DNA of 64,000 nt from Streptomyces sp. WMMB 322 (GTDB lineage: Bacteria > Actinomycetota > Actinomycetes > Streptomycetales > Streptomycetaceae). The position numbers were made by a program, and so were the translations under genes. This document shows positions 50,823 to 63,123 of the stretch, piece after piece. The stretch is taken from positions 1-64,000 of the forward strand of contig NZ_FMHI01000010.1 in NCBI RefSeq assembly GCF_900090145.1, written 5' to 3'. Every line of letters starts with the position of its first letter. Within the stretch, counting starts at the first letter, position 1. The notes below the pieces were generated by a model, which saw only the letters and a program-made list of their open reading frames with translations, searched no databases and was not told the origin of the DNA.

Positions 50823-52028
50823 ATGACCGGGAACCAGGCCAGCGCGGGACACCTGTTGCAGCTCATCCGGGAGGGCCGCGCCACCACGCGCGGCGCGCTG
50901 CAACGGGCCACCGGGCTCTCCCGGTCCACCGTGGGGCACCGGCTCGACCAGCTGTTCGCGGCGGGCTGGCTGCGGGAGGGCGAGGCGACGCCCGTCGAGG
51001 GCGCGGGGGGCGGACGGCCTTCCACGCGGCTGGAGTTCGACGCGGAGCACGCCGTCGTCCTCGCCGCCGACCTCGGCACGCACCGCACGAGCGCCGCCGT
51101 CGTCGACCTCGCGGGCACCGTGCTGGCCGAGCGCTCCGGCGAGATGCTGATCACGGCAGGGCCCGACCACGTACTGGACACGCTGGCGCAGTGGTTCGCC
51201 GGGCTGCTGAAGGAGACCGGCACCCCCCACGGGCGGGTGTGCGGCATCGGACTGTCCGTGCCGGGCCCCGTCGACTGGGCCTCGGGCCTGGTCGTCCAGC
51301 CGCCCATCATGCCGGGCTGGGACGGGTTCCCGATCCGCGGCAGGCTCCAGGAGGCGTGGAGGCGGCACATCGCCACCGACGTGCCTGCCGTGCCCGTACT
51401 CGTCGACAACGACGCCAACCTGATGGCCTACGCGGAACAGCGCGCCGGCTACCGGGACTGCGCCGCGTTCCTGCTGGTGAAGGTCTCCACCGGCATCGGC
51501 GCGGGCGTCGTCGTGGACGGACGGCTCTACCGCGGCATCGACGGCGGTGCCGGCGACATCGGCCACATCCGCCTGCACGACTGCCCGGACGCGCTGTGCA
51601 TGTGCGGCTCGTACGGCTGTCTGGCCTCCGTCGCCAGCGGAGGGGCACTGGCGGCACAGCTCTCGGACGCCGGAGTCGCGACCGCTTCCGCTTCGGACGT
51701 GCGCGACCACCTCGCCGCGGGGCAGCCGGACGCGGTGCGGCTCGCGCGGGAGGCGGGACGCAGGGTGGGCGCGGTTCTCGTCACCGTCGTCACGCTGCTC
51801 AATCCGGGGGTGCTCATGATCGCCGGGGATCTGGCGGGAACGCCGTTCGTCACGGGCGTGCGCGAGTTGCTGTACCAGCGGGCCATGCCGCGCACGACGG
51901 CACACCTCGAAGTCGTCACCTCACGGCTGGGGGAGCGGGCCGGGCTGCTCGGGGCCGCCGCGAGCGTCGTCGAGGACCTCTACTCGCCGGAGCGGGCCGA
52001 TGCCCGTCTCGCCGCCCTCGGCGGCTGA
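50823..52028 (+). CDS. ROK-family transcriptional repressor
   Basis: A 401-residue ROK repressor (NagC/XylR type). It has an N-terminal winged helix (HLLQLIREGRATTRGALQRATGLSRSTVGHRL), then the ROK sugar-binding region with GIGLSVPGPVDW, LVDNDANLMAYAE, the phosphate loop STGIGAGVVVDG and the zinc motif GHIRLHDCPDALCMCGSYGC. It should sense the sugar handled by this locus and repress the divergent promoters near 50012-50028. Confidence 0.93.
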   Translation: MTGNQASAGHLLQLIREGRATTRGALQRATGLSRSTVGHRLDQLFAAGWLREGEATPVEGAGGGRPSTRLEFDAEHAVVLAADLGTHRTSAAVVDLAGTVLAERSGEMLITAGPDHVLDTLAQWFAGLLKETGTPHGRVCGIGLSVPGPVDWASGLVVQPPIMPGWDGFPIRGRLQEAWRRHIATDVPAVPVLVDNDANLMAYAEQRAGYRDCAAFLLVKVSTGIGAGVVVDGRLYRGIDGGAGDIGHIRLHDCPDALCMCGSYGCLASVASGGALAAQLSDAGVATASASDVRDHLAAGQPDAVRLAREAGRRVGAVLVTVVTLLNPGVLMIAGDLAGTPFVTGVRELLYQRAMPRTTAHLEVVTSRLGERAGLLGAAASVVEDLYSPERADARLAALGG

Positions 52029-52100
52029 CCTGCCGGGAGCCGCCCGCGGCAGACCCCGGCGGTTCGCACCTGCTGCCTCACCCGTACGGAAGGAACGCCC

Positions 52101-53039
52101 GTGACCGAGCCCTGGACCGGCGACCCGGTACGCGTCGGCCTCGTCGGCGCAGGCCCCTGGGCCCGCGGCATGCACGCCCGGATGCTCGCGGCAGGCCCGG
52201 AGACGGAACTGGTCGGTGTGTGGGCGCGCAGGCCCGAGGCCGCGGCGCAGGTCGCCGAGCCGTACGGTGCCGCCGTCGCGTCCTCCTTCGCCGGACTCCT
52301 CGACATGTGTGAGGCGGTGGCGTTCGCCGTACCGCCCTCGGTGCAGGCCGGGCTGGCGCCGTCCGCGGCGCGGGCGGGCCGGGCGCTGCTGCTGGAGAAG
52401 CCGCTGGGCCCCGACCTCGCGTCGGCCCGCGCGCTGGCGGACGTCATAGCGGACAGCGGTGTCGTCTCCCAGCTCGTGCTGAGCAAGCGGTATCACCCGC
52501 GCACCCGTGAATTCCTCGCCCGCGCACGCCGGTTGGAGGTCACCGGTGCCCGTTCGTGCTTCATCCACGGGGCCTTCCTCGACGGCGAGATGGCGACCGG
52601 CTGGCGCCTGGAGCACGGCGCGCTGCTCGACCTGGGCCCGCACGTGCTGGACCTGCTCGACCTCGCGGTCGGTCCCGTCGTCTCCGTGCGTGCCTCGGGG
52701 GATTCGCGGCGGTGGATCGAACTCACCTGCGAGCACGAGAACGGCGCCGTCAGTCAGGCGTCGCTGTCGGGTGCGGTGCGGCTCCCGCGGGCGCGCACCC
52801 GCGTGGAGCTCTACTGCGAGGAGGAGGAACTGGTCTACGACACCGCGGAGTTGGACATGGACGAGTGCTGGGCGGTGCTGCGGCGCGAGTTCGCCGAGGC
52901 CGTACGGGAGAAGCGTTCCGGAGACCTCGACGCGCGGCGCGGGCTCCGTCTCCAGGAGCTGCTGGAGGAGGCGCGGCTGTCGGCCGCCCGAGCGAGGCGG
53001 GGAGCGAGCGCGACCCCGCTCGGCACGTCCGCATCGTGA
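52101..53039 (+). CDS. Gfo/Idh/MocA-family oxidoreductase
   Basis: A 312-residue NAD(P)-dependent oxidoreductase: Rossmann start RVGLVGAGPWARGMHARML, EKPLGPD motif (about residues 96-102, catalytic Lys), and the C-terminal beta-sheet domain with EHGALLDLGPHVLDLLDL. Members oxidise or reduce sugars and inositols. It follows the ROK gene by 72 bp and was probably part of the same catabolic set as the isomerase. GTG start with AAGGAAC upstream. Confidence 0.9.
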   Translation: MTEPWTGDPVRVGLVGAGPWARGMHARMLAAGPETELVGVWARRPEAAAQVAEPYGAAVASSFAGLLDMCEAVAFAVPPSVQAGLAPSAARAGRALLLEKPLGPDLASARALADVIADSGVVSQLVLSKRYHPRTREFLARARRLEVTGARSCFIHGAFLDGEMATGWRLEHGALLDLGPHVLDLLDLAVGPVVSVRASGDSRRWIELTCEHENGAVSQASLSGAVRLPRARTRVELYCEEEELVYDTAELDMDECWAVLRREFAEAVREKRSGDLDARRGLRLQELLEEARLSAARARRGASATPLGTSAS

Positions 53040-53411
53040 GATGTGGCGACCCCGGGCGGTCCCCCTCGGGCGTGATTCTCGCCACCTTGATCGGGGTCGC
53101 GCTCACATGAGCGCTCAACTGTGCGGTCCAGGCCTCCAAGGAGCGGGCCGTGACTTTACTCGGCCTAGATTCATTCCCCGAAGAGCCTCTTGACGGAGAG
53201 TGATGGGAGGGCCGCGGCGGCGTCGCGTACCGGAGTTGTGGATTCGACTTGTGGAGTCCCCCTTTGCGGCCGTACGAGGCGACCGCCGCCTTCGATCCTC
53301 TCCGTCCGGGTGGTTACGGCCCTTTGGCGTACCGCTGAACGTACGTCTGTGCCTTCGATCTGGGTACGCTCCCCGCCATCAGGGCCAGACGTCCACGAGG
53401 GGTCGAGTTCC
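53040..53411. other. Non-coding region upstream of ppdK
   Basis: No supported gene. AT-richer patches at about 53155-53175 and a TTGACG at 53190-53195 could contribute to ppdK promoters, with a GGTACGCT at about 53366 closer to the gene; no pair is convincing. A long leader is possible. Confidence 0.4.
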
Positions 53412-56117
<2,706 letters not shown>

Positions 56118-56267
56118 TCGCGGCTCCGGCCCGCGCCCCGGCAAGGACCGGTACGTGCCGGCTCCGGTTCGATCCGGTCCGGATTGCGTGAGCGGGGCGG
56201 GCCGGTCTTCCCGGACGGCTCCGTGCCCGCGCACCCTCACCGGCGGCGGGGCGGCCCGGGAACCGAG

Positions 56268-56297
56268 GGGGCGGCACCTGTGCGGAGGTGCCGCCCC
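56268..56297 (+). terminator. Terminator after ppdK
   Basis: A perfect 12-bp stem (56268-56279 and 56286-56297) with a 6-nt loop, extended outward by ccgag/ctcgg, and followed by TTTCT. About 150 bp past the stop. Confidence 0.88.
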
Positions 56298-56406
56298 TTT
56301 CTCGGTGGCCCGTGCCGGACGTAGTTGCGTCTGCGCTGCGTCTCGGGCCCAGGTCCTGGTTCTGCCGCCGGATGGCACGGGCGGCCGCACGCCATAGCCT
56401 CCCTTC

Positions 56407-56919
56407 ATGACGACAGCCGACTCCCGCTCCGGCGGGCCCCGCAGCCCGGAGCAGCGCAAGCGTGAGGCGCTGGAACGGCTCGCGCGGGACAACGACACCT
56501 GGGTCGCCACCGCCGACGCGCACGGCGAACCGTGCCTCGTGCCGCTCGCCTTCTGGTGGGATGGCGAGGCGGTGTGGCTGGCCACCCGCGACACCAACCC
56601 GACGGGACGCAACCTGGCCGACACGGGACGGGTCCGGCTCTCCTTCGGCCACACCCGTGACGTGGTGCTGATCCACGGCACCGCCCGCATGGTGACCCGC
56701 GACGGGCTTCCGGCCGAGGTGGGCGACGCCTTCGCCGCCAAGGACGGCTGGGACCCACGCGAGGACCACCCGTCGTACGTCTTCTTTCAGATCATCCCGC
56801 AGGTGGTGCAGGATTGGGGAACGCGGGCGGAGATGAAGGGGCGGACCCTCATGCGCGACGGCGAGTGGCTCCTCCAGGCATGCCGGGTACCGCGGTTGGA
56901 GGGATCTGCTCATGATTGA
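56407..56919 (+). CDS. Pyridoxamine 5'-phosphate oxidase-like flavin protein
   Basis: A 170-residue split-barrel protein of the PNPOx-like/F420-binding superfamily: DTWVATADAHGEPCLVPLAFWWDGEAVWL (in two strands), TNPTGRNLADTGRVRLSFG and VVLIHGTARMV. Likely binds FMN or F420; the substrate is unknown. Its stop overlaps the following glyoxalase-like gene by 8 nt. Confidence 0.88.
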   Translation: MTTADSRSGGPRSPEQRKREALERLARDNDTWVATADAHGEPCLVPLAFWWDGEAVWLATRDTNPTGRNLADTGRVRLSFGHTRDVVLIHGTARMVTRDGLPAEVGDAFAAKDGWDPREDHPSYVFFQIIPQVVQDWGTRAEMKGRTLMRDGEWLLQACRVPRLEGSAHD

Positions 56920-57379
56920 GGAGACCGGCTGGCCGGAGGGCCTGGCCGTCGGCGCCACCAGGACCGGGCGCCGCTGCAACCGGTACCAGGAGTCCGTGGC
57001 CTTCTACCGTGACGTCGTCGGACTTCCGCTGGTGCACTCGTCCGGGACGGGACCGGACGGCTTCGGCTGCGCGATCTTCGGCCTGCCGGGGACGCCGGCG
57101 ACCTACGAGCTCGTCCAGGCGCTCGAACCTGTGCCGGTCGACCGGCACGAAGAGCTCGTCCTCTACTTCCCGGGCGAAGCGGCGCGCGACGTCGTGGCAC
57201 GCCGTATCACCGAGGCCGGCTACCAGCCGGCTGAGCAGTACCGCTACTGGGACCTCAACGACGCCGTCACCTTCCTCGATCCCGACGGCCGCGAACTCGT
57301 CCTTGCGCCCTGGGTGTTCGGGGAGCAGACACCGCCGATGCGGAAGCGTTCCGGACGGCCGGCCGGTACCGGCGGCTGA
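56912..57379 (+). CDS. VOC-family (glyoxalase-like) protein
   Basis: A 155-residue vicinal-oxygen-chelate fold protein: YQESVAFYRDVVGLPLVHSS, FGCAIFGLP, then AVTFLDPDGRELVLAPWVF. The metal-ligand positions are partly changed (Arg/Asn near the start), so catalysis is uncertain. It is translationally coupled to the preceding flavin protein. Confidence 0.85.
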   Translation: MIEETGWPEGLAVGATRTGRRCNRYQESVAFYRDVVGLPLVHSSGTGPDGFGCAIFGLPGTPATYELVQALEPVPVDRHEELVLYFPGEAARDVVARRITEAGYQPAEQYRYWDLNDAVTFLDPDGRELVLAPWVFGEQTPPMRKRSGRPAGTGG

Positions 57380-57486
57380 TGGACCGCTGAGAGTTCAGGT
57401 GCAGCGCTGAGCCCGGCTACGGCCGGCCGCCGCCACCGTTGGACCGGCCGGCCGCCGCCCGGTGTCCAGGCCGAACCCGCCTCCCG

Positions 57487-58269
57487 CTACAGCTCCGAGG
57501 CGATCCGTTCGGCCGTCTCCCGCAGCAGCGGGGCGAGTTCGGCGGCGCGGCCGGGGTCGAGGCGGATGCTGGGGGCGGCGACCGTCAGGGCTGCCACGCA
57601 GGTGCCGAAGCGGTCGCGCACGCGGACGCCCACGCCGTGCACGCCCACGACGCTCTCGTCGAGGTTGAGGGCGTAGCCGCGGGCGCGCGTGACGGCGAGT
57701 TCGGCGATGAGGGCGTCCACGTCGGGAAGTGTGGAAGCCGTCAGCGGTGTCAGACCGCGCCGGTAGCGGGTGCGCGCGGACTCGGGGGAGAGCTCGGAGA
57801 GCAGGGCCTTGCCTCCGGCGGTGCCGTAGGCGGGCACCCGGTCCCCGTTGCGCGGGCCCACGCGGAGGGGGTGCCGGCCCTCCACGCCGTCGGCGAAGCG
57901 CGAGTCGGGGCCGTCGAGGACGAGGAGGTTGGTCGTCTCGCCCACCTCGTCGCGCAGCCGCGCCAGATGGCAGTGGGCGACCTGCACGAGCGTCGGCTCG
58001 TCGACCGGTCCGCGGGTCAGCCCCAGCAGTACGGGCCCCAGGCGGTAGCGGCGGCCGCCGGGCTCCTGCTCGACGAATCCGTGGCCGCGCAGCGTCGTCA
58101 GCAGCCGGTGCGCGGTGGAGCGGGCCACGCCCAGGTGGTCGCTGATGTCCGTGACGCGGACGCTGTGGTGTCCGCGCAGATAGACCAGGGTGCGCAGGGC
58201 GTTGTCGACCGAGCTGGCGGCGTACGCGTCGGCCTGCCGATCCGGGTTCTCGCCCTGTTTTTTCGGCAT
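57487..58269 (-). CDS. IclR-family regulator
   Basis: A 260-residue IclR regulator: N-terminal winged helix (SVDNALRTLVYLRGHHSVRVTDISDHLGVARSTAHRLLTTL in two parts) and C-terminal effector domain (YGTAGGKALLSELS, GYALNLDESVVGVHGVGVRV). It is divergent from the MFS transporter and benzoylformate decarboxylase genes, which it probably controls in response to an aromatic acid. Confidence 0.93.
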   Translation of the reverse strand: MPKKQGENPDRQADAYAASSVDNALRTLVYLRGHHSVRVTDISDHLGVARSTAHRLLTTLRGHGFVEQEPGGRRYRLGPVLLGLTRGPVDEPTLVQVAHCHLARLRDEVGETTNLLVLDGPDSRFADGVEGRHPLRVGPRNGDRVPAYGTAGGKALLSELSPESARTRYRRGLTPLTASTLPDVDALIAELAVTRARGYALNLDESVVGVHGVGVRVRDRFGTCVAALTVAAPSIRLDPGRAAELAPLLRETAERIASEL

Positions 58270-58393
58270 AGCAGAAAAGCTACCGCAACCTGTTCCGCCC
58301 ACCACTCCGTGACCTTAGTTTGACCGGCGGCCCGGGCGCACCTTCGGGTGCCGCCCCGGCGTCCGGCACTGCAACAACCGCTACGGAGACTCC

Positions 58394-59869
58394 ATGAAGG
58401 CTGTACCGGGAGACCCCTCCTCAGTCGAGCCACGCACCGACAGCGCAGAGGAGGGCCGCGGCTGGCGCTCCTGGCACACCCTGTGGGTGCTGCTGCTCCT
58501 CGGCTGGACGGTCAGCGCCGCCGACAGAGCCGTCACCGGTCCCGTCGTCACGTGGATGATCGACAACAACGTCGGTTTCCTTGCGGACTCACCGCATCCG
58601 CACGCGCTCGGCGGCCTCATCGGCGGGCTGTTCTTCGCCGGCTACATGCTGACCCAGTTCCCCGGCGGCTACCTCGGTGACCGGTACGGGCACCGCACCC
58701 TCATCGTCGTCAGCCTGCTGTGGGCCGGTGTGGCGACCGTACTGACGGGGTTCATCGGTGGCCTCGTCTCGTTCATCGTCGTACGCGTCGTCACCGGACT
58801 CGGCGAGGGAGCCTTCTACTCCAACGACCGCAGCCTCATCACCGCCACGACTCCCGAGCGCCAGCGCAGCTTCGGCATGGGCGTGGTCATCACCGGTCTG
58901 TCCCTCGGCATCACCGTCGCGATCGTCTTCACCCCCGAACTCATCGAATTCGGCAAGGTCTTCCTCGCACACGTCGAGGCCTGGCGGATGGTCTTCTGGG
59001 TGCTGGGCGCCGCGACCATCGTGGTGGGCGTCGTCGTCGCCTTCTGGTTCCGCGCCCATCTCACCTTCTCCGGGCTGAGCCGGGCGACGCTGCACCTGAG
59101 TGCCTACTCGGCCGTCTCGCTCGCCCTGATCATGGCCGTGTACTGGCTGGGCACCGGCGCCGGGCTGTCCGAGCTGTGGATCGCCGTGCTCGAAGTCGTC
59201 CTCGCCATCGGTCTGGTGGTCTTCGCTCTGGCACGCAAGGGCGAGGAGATCGGCCCCGTCATCAAGAACCGCGATCTGTTCCTGGTCCACCTCGTCTACA
59301 TCGCGATCCTGTGGAACCTGTGGTTCTTCAGCTTCTGGTCCGTCTCCATCGTTGCGGGAGCGGCGGACTCCTCGTTCATGAACGCCGCTCTCACCGCGGC
59401 GTTCAATGCGGGCGCGGGCATCCTGGGATTCCCGGCCGGCGGCTGGATCTCGGACCACGGGCTGCGGCGCGGCTGGGGCCGCAAGCAGATGATGCTGAGC
59501 TTCACCGGAGTGCAGGCCGTTCTCACGATCGCCTTCGCCTGGTACCTCAGCGCCGCCGCGAAGCCGTCCCTGTGGGTCATGGGTCTGCTGCTGTTCTCGG
59601 CGAGCCTCTTCTTCAACGCGCTGCAGCCGGTGGGTCACGCACTGACCGCGGAGATCGCGCCGGAACGGCTGCGGGGCTCGGCGTTCGGCATGCAGAACCT
59701 CATCGGTGAGACCGGCGCCGTGCTCTCCCCCGCGATCAGCGGCGTGCTGCGGGACAGCACGGGAGGCTGGGAGGCCGCCGTGTGGCTCGACGCGGGACTG
59801 ATCGTCGCCGGATTCTTCGTGCTCATGCAGGTACGTCACCGCTCGCCGGCCGCCGTCGCCAAGGCCTAG
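58394..59869 (+). CDS. MFS transporter (anion/aromatic acid symporter type)
   Basis: A 491-residue 12-helix major facilitator. The first loop reads GGYLGDRYGHRT (the MFS A motif, slightly varied); GEGAFYSNDRSLI is typical of the anion:cation symporter branch that includes aromatic-acid importers. It is followed by the benzoylformate decarboxylase gene, suggesting import of mandelate, benzoylformate or a related acid. Its TAG stop is part of the CTAG duplicated by the adjoining MITE. Confidence 0.9.
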   Translation: MKAVPGDPSSVEPRTDSAEEGRGWRSWHTLWVLLLLGWTVSAADRAVTGPVVTWMIDNNVGFLADSPHPHALGGLIGGLFFAGYMLTQFPGGYLGDRYGHRTLIVVSLLWAGVATVLTGFIGGLVSFIVVRVVTGLGEGAFYSNDRSLITATTPERQRSFGMGVVITGLSLGITVAIVFTPELIEFGKVFLAHVEAWRMVFWVLGAATIVVGVVVAFWFRAHLTFSGLSRATLHLSAYSAVSLALIMAVYWLGTGAGLSELWIAVLEVVLAIGLVVFALARKGEEIGPVIKNRDLFLVHLVYIAILWNLWFFSFWSVSIVAGAADSSFMNAALTAAFNAGAGILGFPAGGWISDHGLRRGWGRKQMMLSFTGVQAVLTIAFAWYLSAAAKPSLWVMGLLLFSASLFFNALQPVGHALTAEIAPERLRGSAFGMQNLIGETGAVLSPAISGVLRDSTGGWEAAVWLDAGLIVAGFFVLMQVRHRSPAAVAKA

Positions 59870-60039
59870 GCCCTGTCTGACAAATCCCGTCTGGGCTGCG
59901 ATGCCTGGCACGCACGTTCGCTGCGTTGTCGATCGTCGGCGCAGCCCGCTGCGCTCTCCTCCTCCGCCTTGCGACCGCACGCACCAGACACCGCAACCCA
60001 CGTCCTGACGGACGTACGACGCTATTTGTCAGACAGGGC
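59870..60039. mobile_element. MITE, copy 2 (170 bp), CTAG target duplication
   Basis: Perfect 16-bp terminal inverted repeats (59870-59885 and 60024-60039), flanked by CTAG at 59866-59869 and 60040-60043. It lacks the ~27-bp palindrome found in copy 1 and is otherwise nearly the same. It sits exactly after the MFS stop codon and separates the transporter from the decarboxylase gene. Confidence 0.92.
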
Positions 60040-60155
60040 CTAGGTGTCCCGGGAGTCCTCACCCGGCGGGCCGTCTGTACCGTCCCTCCCCCCCCACAGA
60101 GGGGGGCCGGCACCGGCCGGCCCCCCTCAACACACGCAACAGGAGCCCCACTTCG

Positions 60156-61781
60156 ATGCCCACCGTCCGTGAGGCGGCGCTCGACGTCATGCGCCGGCAC
60201 GACCTGACCACCGTGTTCGCCAACCCCGGCTCGACGGAGGTGCCGTTCCTCGCCGGTCTCCCCGGCGACATCCGCTTCGTGCTCGCCCTGCACGAAGGCT
60301 CCGTCGTCGGAGCGGCCACCGGCTACGCCATCGCGCGTGACGCGCCCGCGCTCGCGCTGCTGCACACCACCGCCGGACTGGGGAACGCGGTGGGCGCACT
60401 GTCGACGGCGCGGGTCAACCGCGCACCGCTCGTCGTGATCGTCGGGCAGCAGGACCGCCGCCACCTCGTCCAGGAGCCTTTTCTCGCGGGGCACTTGGAG
60501 CAGCTCGCAGGCGACTATCCCGTACGGACCGAGACGCCGCCCCGCGCACAGGACGTGCCGGGCGCGATCGCCCGTGCCGCGCACGCCGCGCGAACGCAGC
60601 GCGGCCCGGCCCTGGTTGTCGTCCCGATGGACGACTGGGCCCAACCGGCCGAGGAGTTGCCGATTCCCGCGCCCGCGGAGCTGCGTCTTGCGGCGGCCGC
60701 CGACACCGGCGCCGTGGAGGACGTCGCGGCGCTGCTGGACGAGGCGGACGAACCCGCGCTTGTCGTCGGTGCCGGAGCCGACCACCCGGTGACGTGGGAG
60801 GCACTGACACTCCTCGCGGAGCGGCTCGGCGCTCCCGTGTGGCAGGAGTCGTTCGGTGCCCGCGCGGGGTTCCCGCAGGACCATCCCCTCTTCGCGGGGC
60901 ACCTGCCGGCCGACCGTACGCGGCTGCGGGACGTGCTCGGCCCGTACGACACGGTGCTGAGCGTGGGAGCGCCCGTCTTCCGCCAGTATCCGTACGAGGA
61001 AGGGCCGTTGGTACGGCCAGGCACACGCCTCGCCGTCGTCACCGACGATCCGGCCGAGGCGCAGCGGGCCCCGGCCGGGCTCGCGGTGGTGGCCGCCCTT
61101 CCCGCGTTCTGCACGGCGCTGGCCCGGGCCGCGGGCAAGGACGGCGGCCGTGCCCGCGGTCCGCAGCAGGACGGGGAACCCGTGGGCGCCGGGCGGCCCG
61201 TACCGCCTCCGCCTCCCGCCGAGGGGGAGCCGCTGCGCGCCGCGCACGTACTGGCGGAGCTCGCGCGGCGGTTGCCGGCGGACACCGTGCTGGTGGAGGA
61301 GACGCCCTCCAGCCGTCCCGACCTGCACGCGCTGGTGCCGGCGCGGCGGCCGCTGGGGTTCCTGAGCGCCGCCATGGGGGCGCTCGGCTTCGCGCTTCCG
61401 GCCGCGATCGGCGTGCGGATGGGAGCGCCGCGGCGTCCGGTCGTGGCGGTCGTCGGCGACGGGTCGTCTCTCTACCAGATCCAGGCGCTGTGGACCGCCG
61501 TGCGCTACAGCGTGGGCGTCGTCTTCGTCGTCCTCGCCAACGGGCGCTACGCGATCATGGACCGGCTCGCGGACAAGCACGAATCCAGCGCGCCCTGGCC
61601 CGATTTCGAGGAAGTCAGCGTCTCCGGCATGGCGAGGGCTCTTGGCTGTCCGGCGCGCCGCGTGACCGGACACGCCGAACTGCTCGACGAATTGGACGCA
61701 CTGCTTCCCGGACTCCCCGGCAGCACTTGTCCGCTCGTTCTCGAAGTGGAGGTTCGGGCCAAGGAGACCTTCCAGCCGTGA
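60156..61781 (+). CDS. mdlC: Benzoylformate decarboxylase-like thiamine-diphosphate enzyme
   Basis: A 541-residue ThDP enzyme. The N-terminal PYR domain has FANPGSTEVPFLAGL and the catalytic Glu region; the C-terminal PP domain has VVGDGSSLYQIQALWTAVRY and NGRYAIMDRLA, the metal-diphosphate motif. NPGSTE and this loop are typical of benzoylformate decarboxylase, which turns benzoylformate into benzaldehyde in mandelate breakdown. A Pro/Gly-rich linker near residue 330 is extended. AGGAG ribosome site. Other 2-oxoacid substrates are possible. Confidence 0.87.
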   Translation: MPTVREAALDVMRRHDLTTVFANPGSTEVPFLAGLPGDIRFVLALHEGSVVGAATGYAIARDAPALALLHTTAGLGNAVGALSTARVNRAPLVVIVGQQDRRHLVQEPFLAGHLEQLAGDYPVRTETPPRAQDVPGAIARAAHAARTQRGPALVVVPMDDWAQPAEELPIPAPAELRLAAAADTGAVEDVAALLDEADEPALVVGAGADHPVTWEALTLLAERLGAPVWQESFGARAGFPQDHPLFAGHLPADRTRLRDVLGPYDTVLSVGAPVFRQYPYEEGPLVRPGTRLAVVTDDPAEAQRAPAGLAVVAALPAFCTALARAAGKDGGRARGPQQDGEPVGAGRPVPPPPPAEGEPLRAAHVLAELARRLPADTVLVEETPSSRPDLHALVPARRPLGFLSAAMGALGFALPAAIGVRMGAPRRPVVAVVGDGSSLYQIQALWTAVRYSVGVVFVVLANGRYAIMDRLADKHESSAPWPDFEEVSVSGMARALGCPARRVTGHAELLDELDALLPGLPGSTCPLVLEVEVRAKETFQP

Positions 61782-61842
61782 AACAGCCGCGGGCGGAATC
61801 CGCTCCGGTGGTCGTGAGCGGCCGGTGGAACGCAAAGCCGAA

Positions 61843-61883
61843 GGCGGCCCGCCGCCCGGATTCTTTCCGGGGAACGGGCCGCC
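61843..61883. terminator. Hairpin between convergent mdlC and rpf genes
   Basis: A 9-bp outer stem (ggcggcccg 61843-61851, cgggccgcc 61875-61883) with an inner ccgg/ccgg pair around a short T-rich loop. Serves both genes. Confidence 0.65.
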
Positions 61884-62057
61884 GTCGGCGTCGCGACACG
61901 GTGCCCTTCCGATTCGCTGAATCGCTGATCCGTGACCGATTCAGGGAATCGCGGGAATGCCGTAGCACTCGCCGGATCACACCGTGCCTGTATCGAGATG
62001 TCACGCCCGGTCTCCGGGCCGGTCCGGGCGTTCAGCCGGACCGTCCGGCCGGTACCG

Positions 62058-63110
62058 TCAGTACGGGCCGTTGACGTTGTCGATCGAACCGTACCTGGCT
62101 GCCGCGTAATTGCAGGCGGCCACGATGTTCGCGACGGGGTCGGTCATGCTCCAGGAAGTGCCCTCGACGTGGTACGAGTCGAAGGTGGGCTTGATGGTCT
62201 GCAGCAGACCCTTTGACGGGGTGCCGTTCTGGGCATTGATGTCCCAGTTGTTGACGGCATTCGGATTGCCGCCGGACTCCCGGATGATGTTGCGCTTGAT
62301 TCCGTCGTAAGTACCGGGAATGTTCTTGGACTTCATGATGTCCAGGGCCTCGCGAATCCAGCCGTCGAGGTTGTTCCCGTACTTCGAGCCGGACGAGTGC
62401 ACGCCGCCGGCCTGCGGTGCCTTGGCGCCGCCCTGCGGCTGCGAGCCCGAGGCCTGTGCCTTGCCGGAGAGGCTGAGCTTCTGTCCGGGGTGGATCAGGT
62501 CGGGGTCCGAGCCGACGGTCTTCCGGTTGACCTGGTACAGCTTCTGCCAGCCGCCCTTGGTGTCGTGGTCGCGGGCGATGCCGCTGAGGGTGTCGCCGGG
62601 CACGACGGTGTACTTCTCGCCGCTCTTCGGGCCGTCCTTCTTCGCCTTGTCGGCCTTTGCGGCCTTCTTGGCCCGGCCGGACTTCTCCGCGGAGTCGCCG
62701 GACAGGTCCGGAGCGGCACTGTCCCGGCTCAGACCGGCCTTGGGGCCGCAGGACGGCCAGGCCCCCGGGCCCTGGCTGTCGAGCACCTTCTCGGCCACGC
62801 GGATCTGCTCCTGCTTGGTGGCCTGGTCGGCGCGCGGAGCGTATTCCGTGCCTCCGTTGGCGGACCAGGTGCCCGGGGTGAACTGAAGGCCGCCGTAGTA
62901 GCCGTTGCCGGAATTCATGGACCAGTTGCCCGAGGCCTCGCACTGGGCGACCTTGTCCCAGGTGTCCACGGAGGCCGCGTTCGCGGTTCCGGAGCCGACG
63001 AACGGAAGGGCGAGGCCCGCACCGCCCGCGGTGATGGCGAGCGAAGTGCGCGAAACTCTGCGCGAGATGGGGCGATTGGACTGACGACGGTGTCGACCGC
63101 GTCCGGACAT
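62058..63110 (-). CDS. rpfA: Resuscitation-promoting factor with LysM and lytic transglycosylase domains
   Basis: A 350-residue secreted cell-wall hydrolase. Order: signal peptide (cleavage near residue 45, ANA|A), Rpf domain (46-121) with Glu58 in VAQCEASGNW as the catalytic acid, a Lys/Ala linker, LysM (166-214, YTVVPGDTLSGIA), a Gly/Ser linker, and a second lytic transglycosylase (SLT) domain (about 249-350) with Glu278 in IIRESGGNPNAV. Rpf enzymes cleave peptidoglycan during spore germination and growth. Typical RpfA has only Rpf and LysM, so the extra SLT domain is notable. The transcript begins with a c-di-AMP riboswitch. The gene name is by analogy. Confidence 0.92.
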   Translation of the reverse strand: MSGRGRHRRQSNRPISRRVSRTSLAITAGGAGLALPFVGSGTANAASVDTWDKVAQCEASGNWSMNSGNGYYGGLQFTPGTWSANGGTEYAPRADQATKQEQIRVAEKVLDSQGPGAWPSCGPKAGLSRDSAAPDLSGDSAEKSGRAKKAAKADKAKKDGPKSGEKYTVVPGDTLSGIARDHDTKGGWQKLYQVNRKTVGSDPDLIHPGQKLSLSGKAQASGSQPQGGAKAPQAGGVHSSGSKYGNNLDGWIREALDIMKSKNIPGTYDGIKRNIIRESGGNPNAVNNWDINAQNGTPSKGLLQTIKPTFDSYHVEGTSWSMTDPVANIVAACNYAAARYGSIDNVNGPY

Positions 63111-63123
63111 AGGGCAGTTCCTC

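Noticed and set aside
59926..60207. A reading frame inside the second MITE
   Set aside because: The same partial frame occurs in both MITE copies but runs off into unrelated flanking DNA; MITEs of this size carry no genes.
57487..61781. A natural-product biosynthetic cluster around the decarboxylase
   Set aside because: No synthase, carrier protein or tailoring genes accompany it; the set reads as catabolic.
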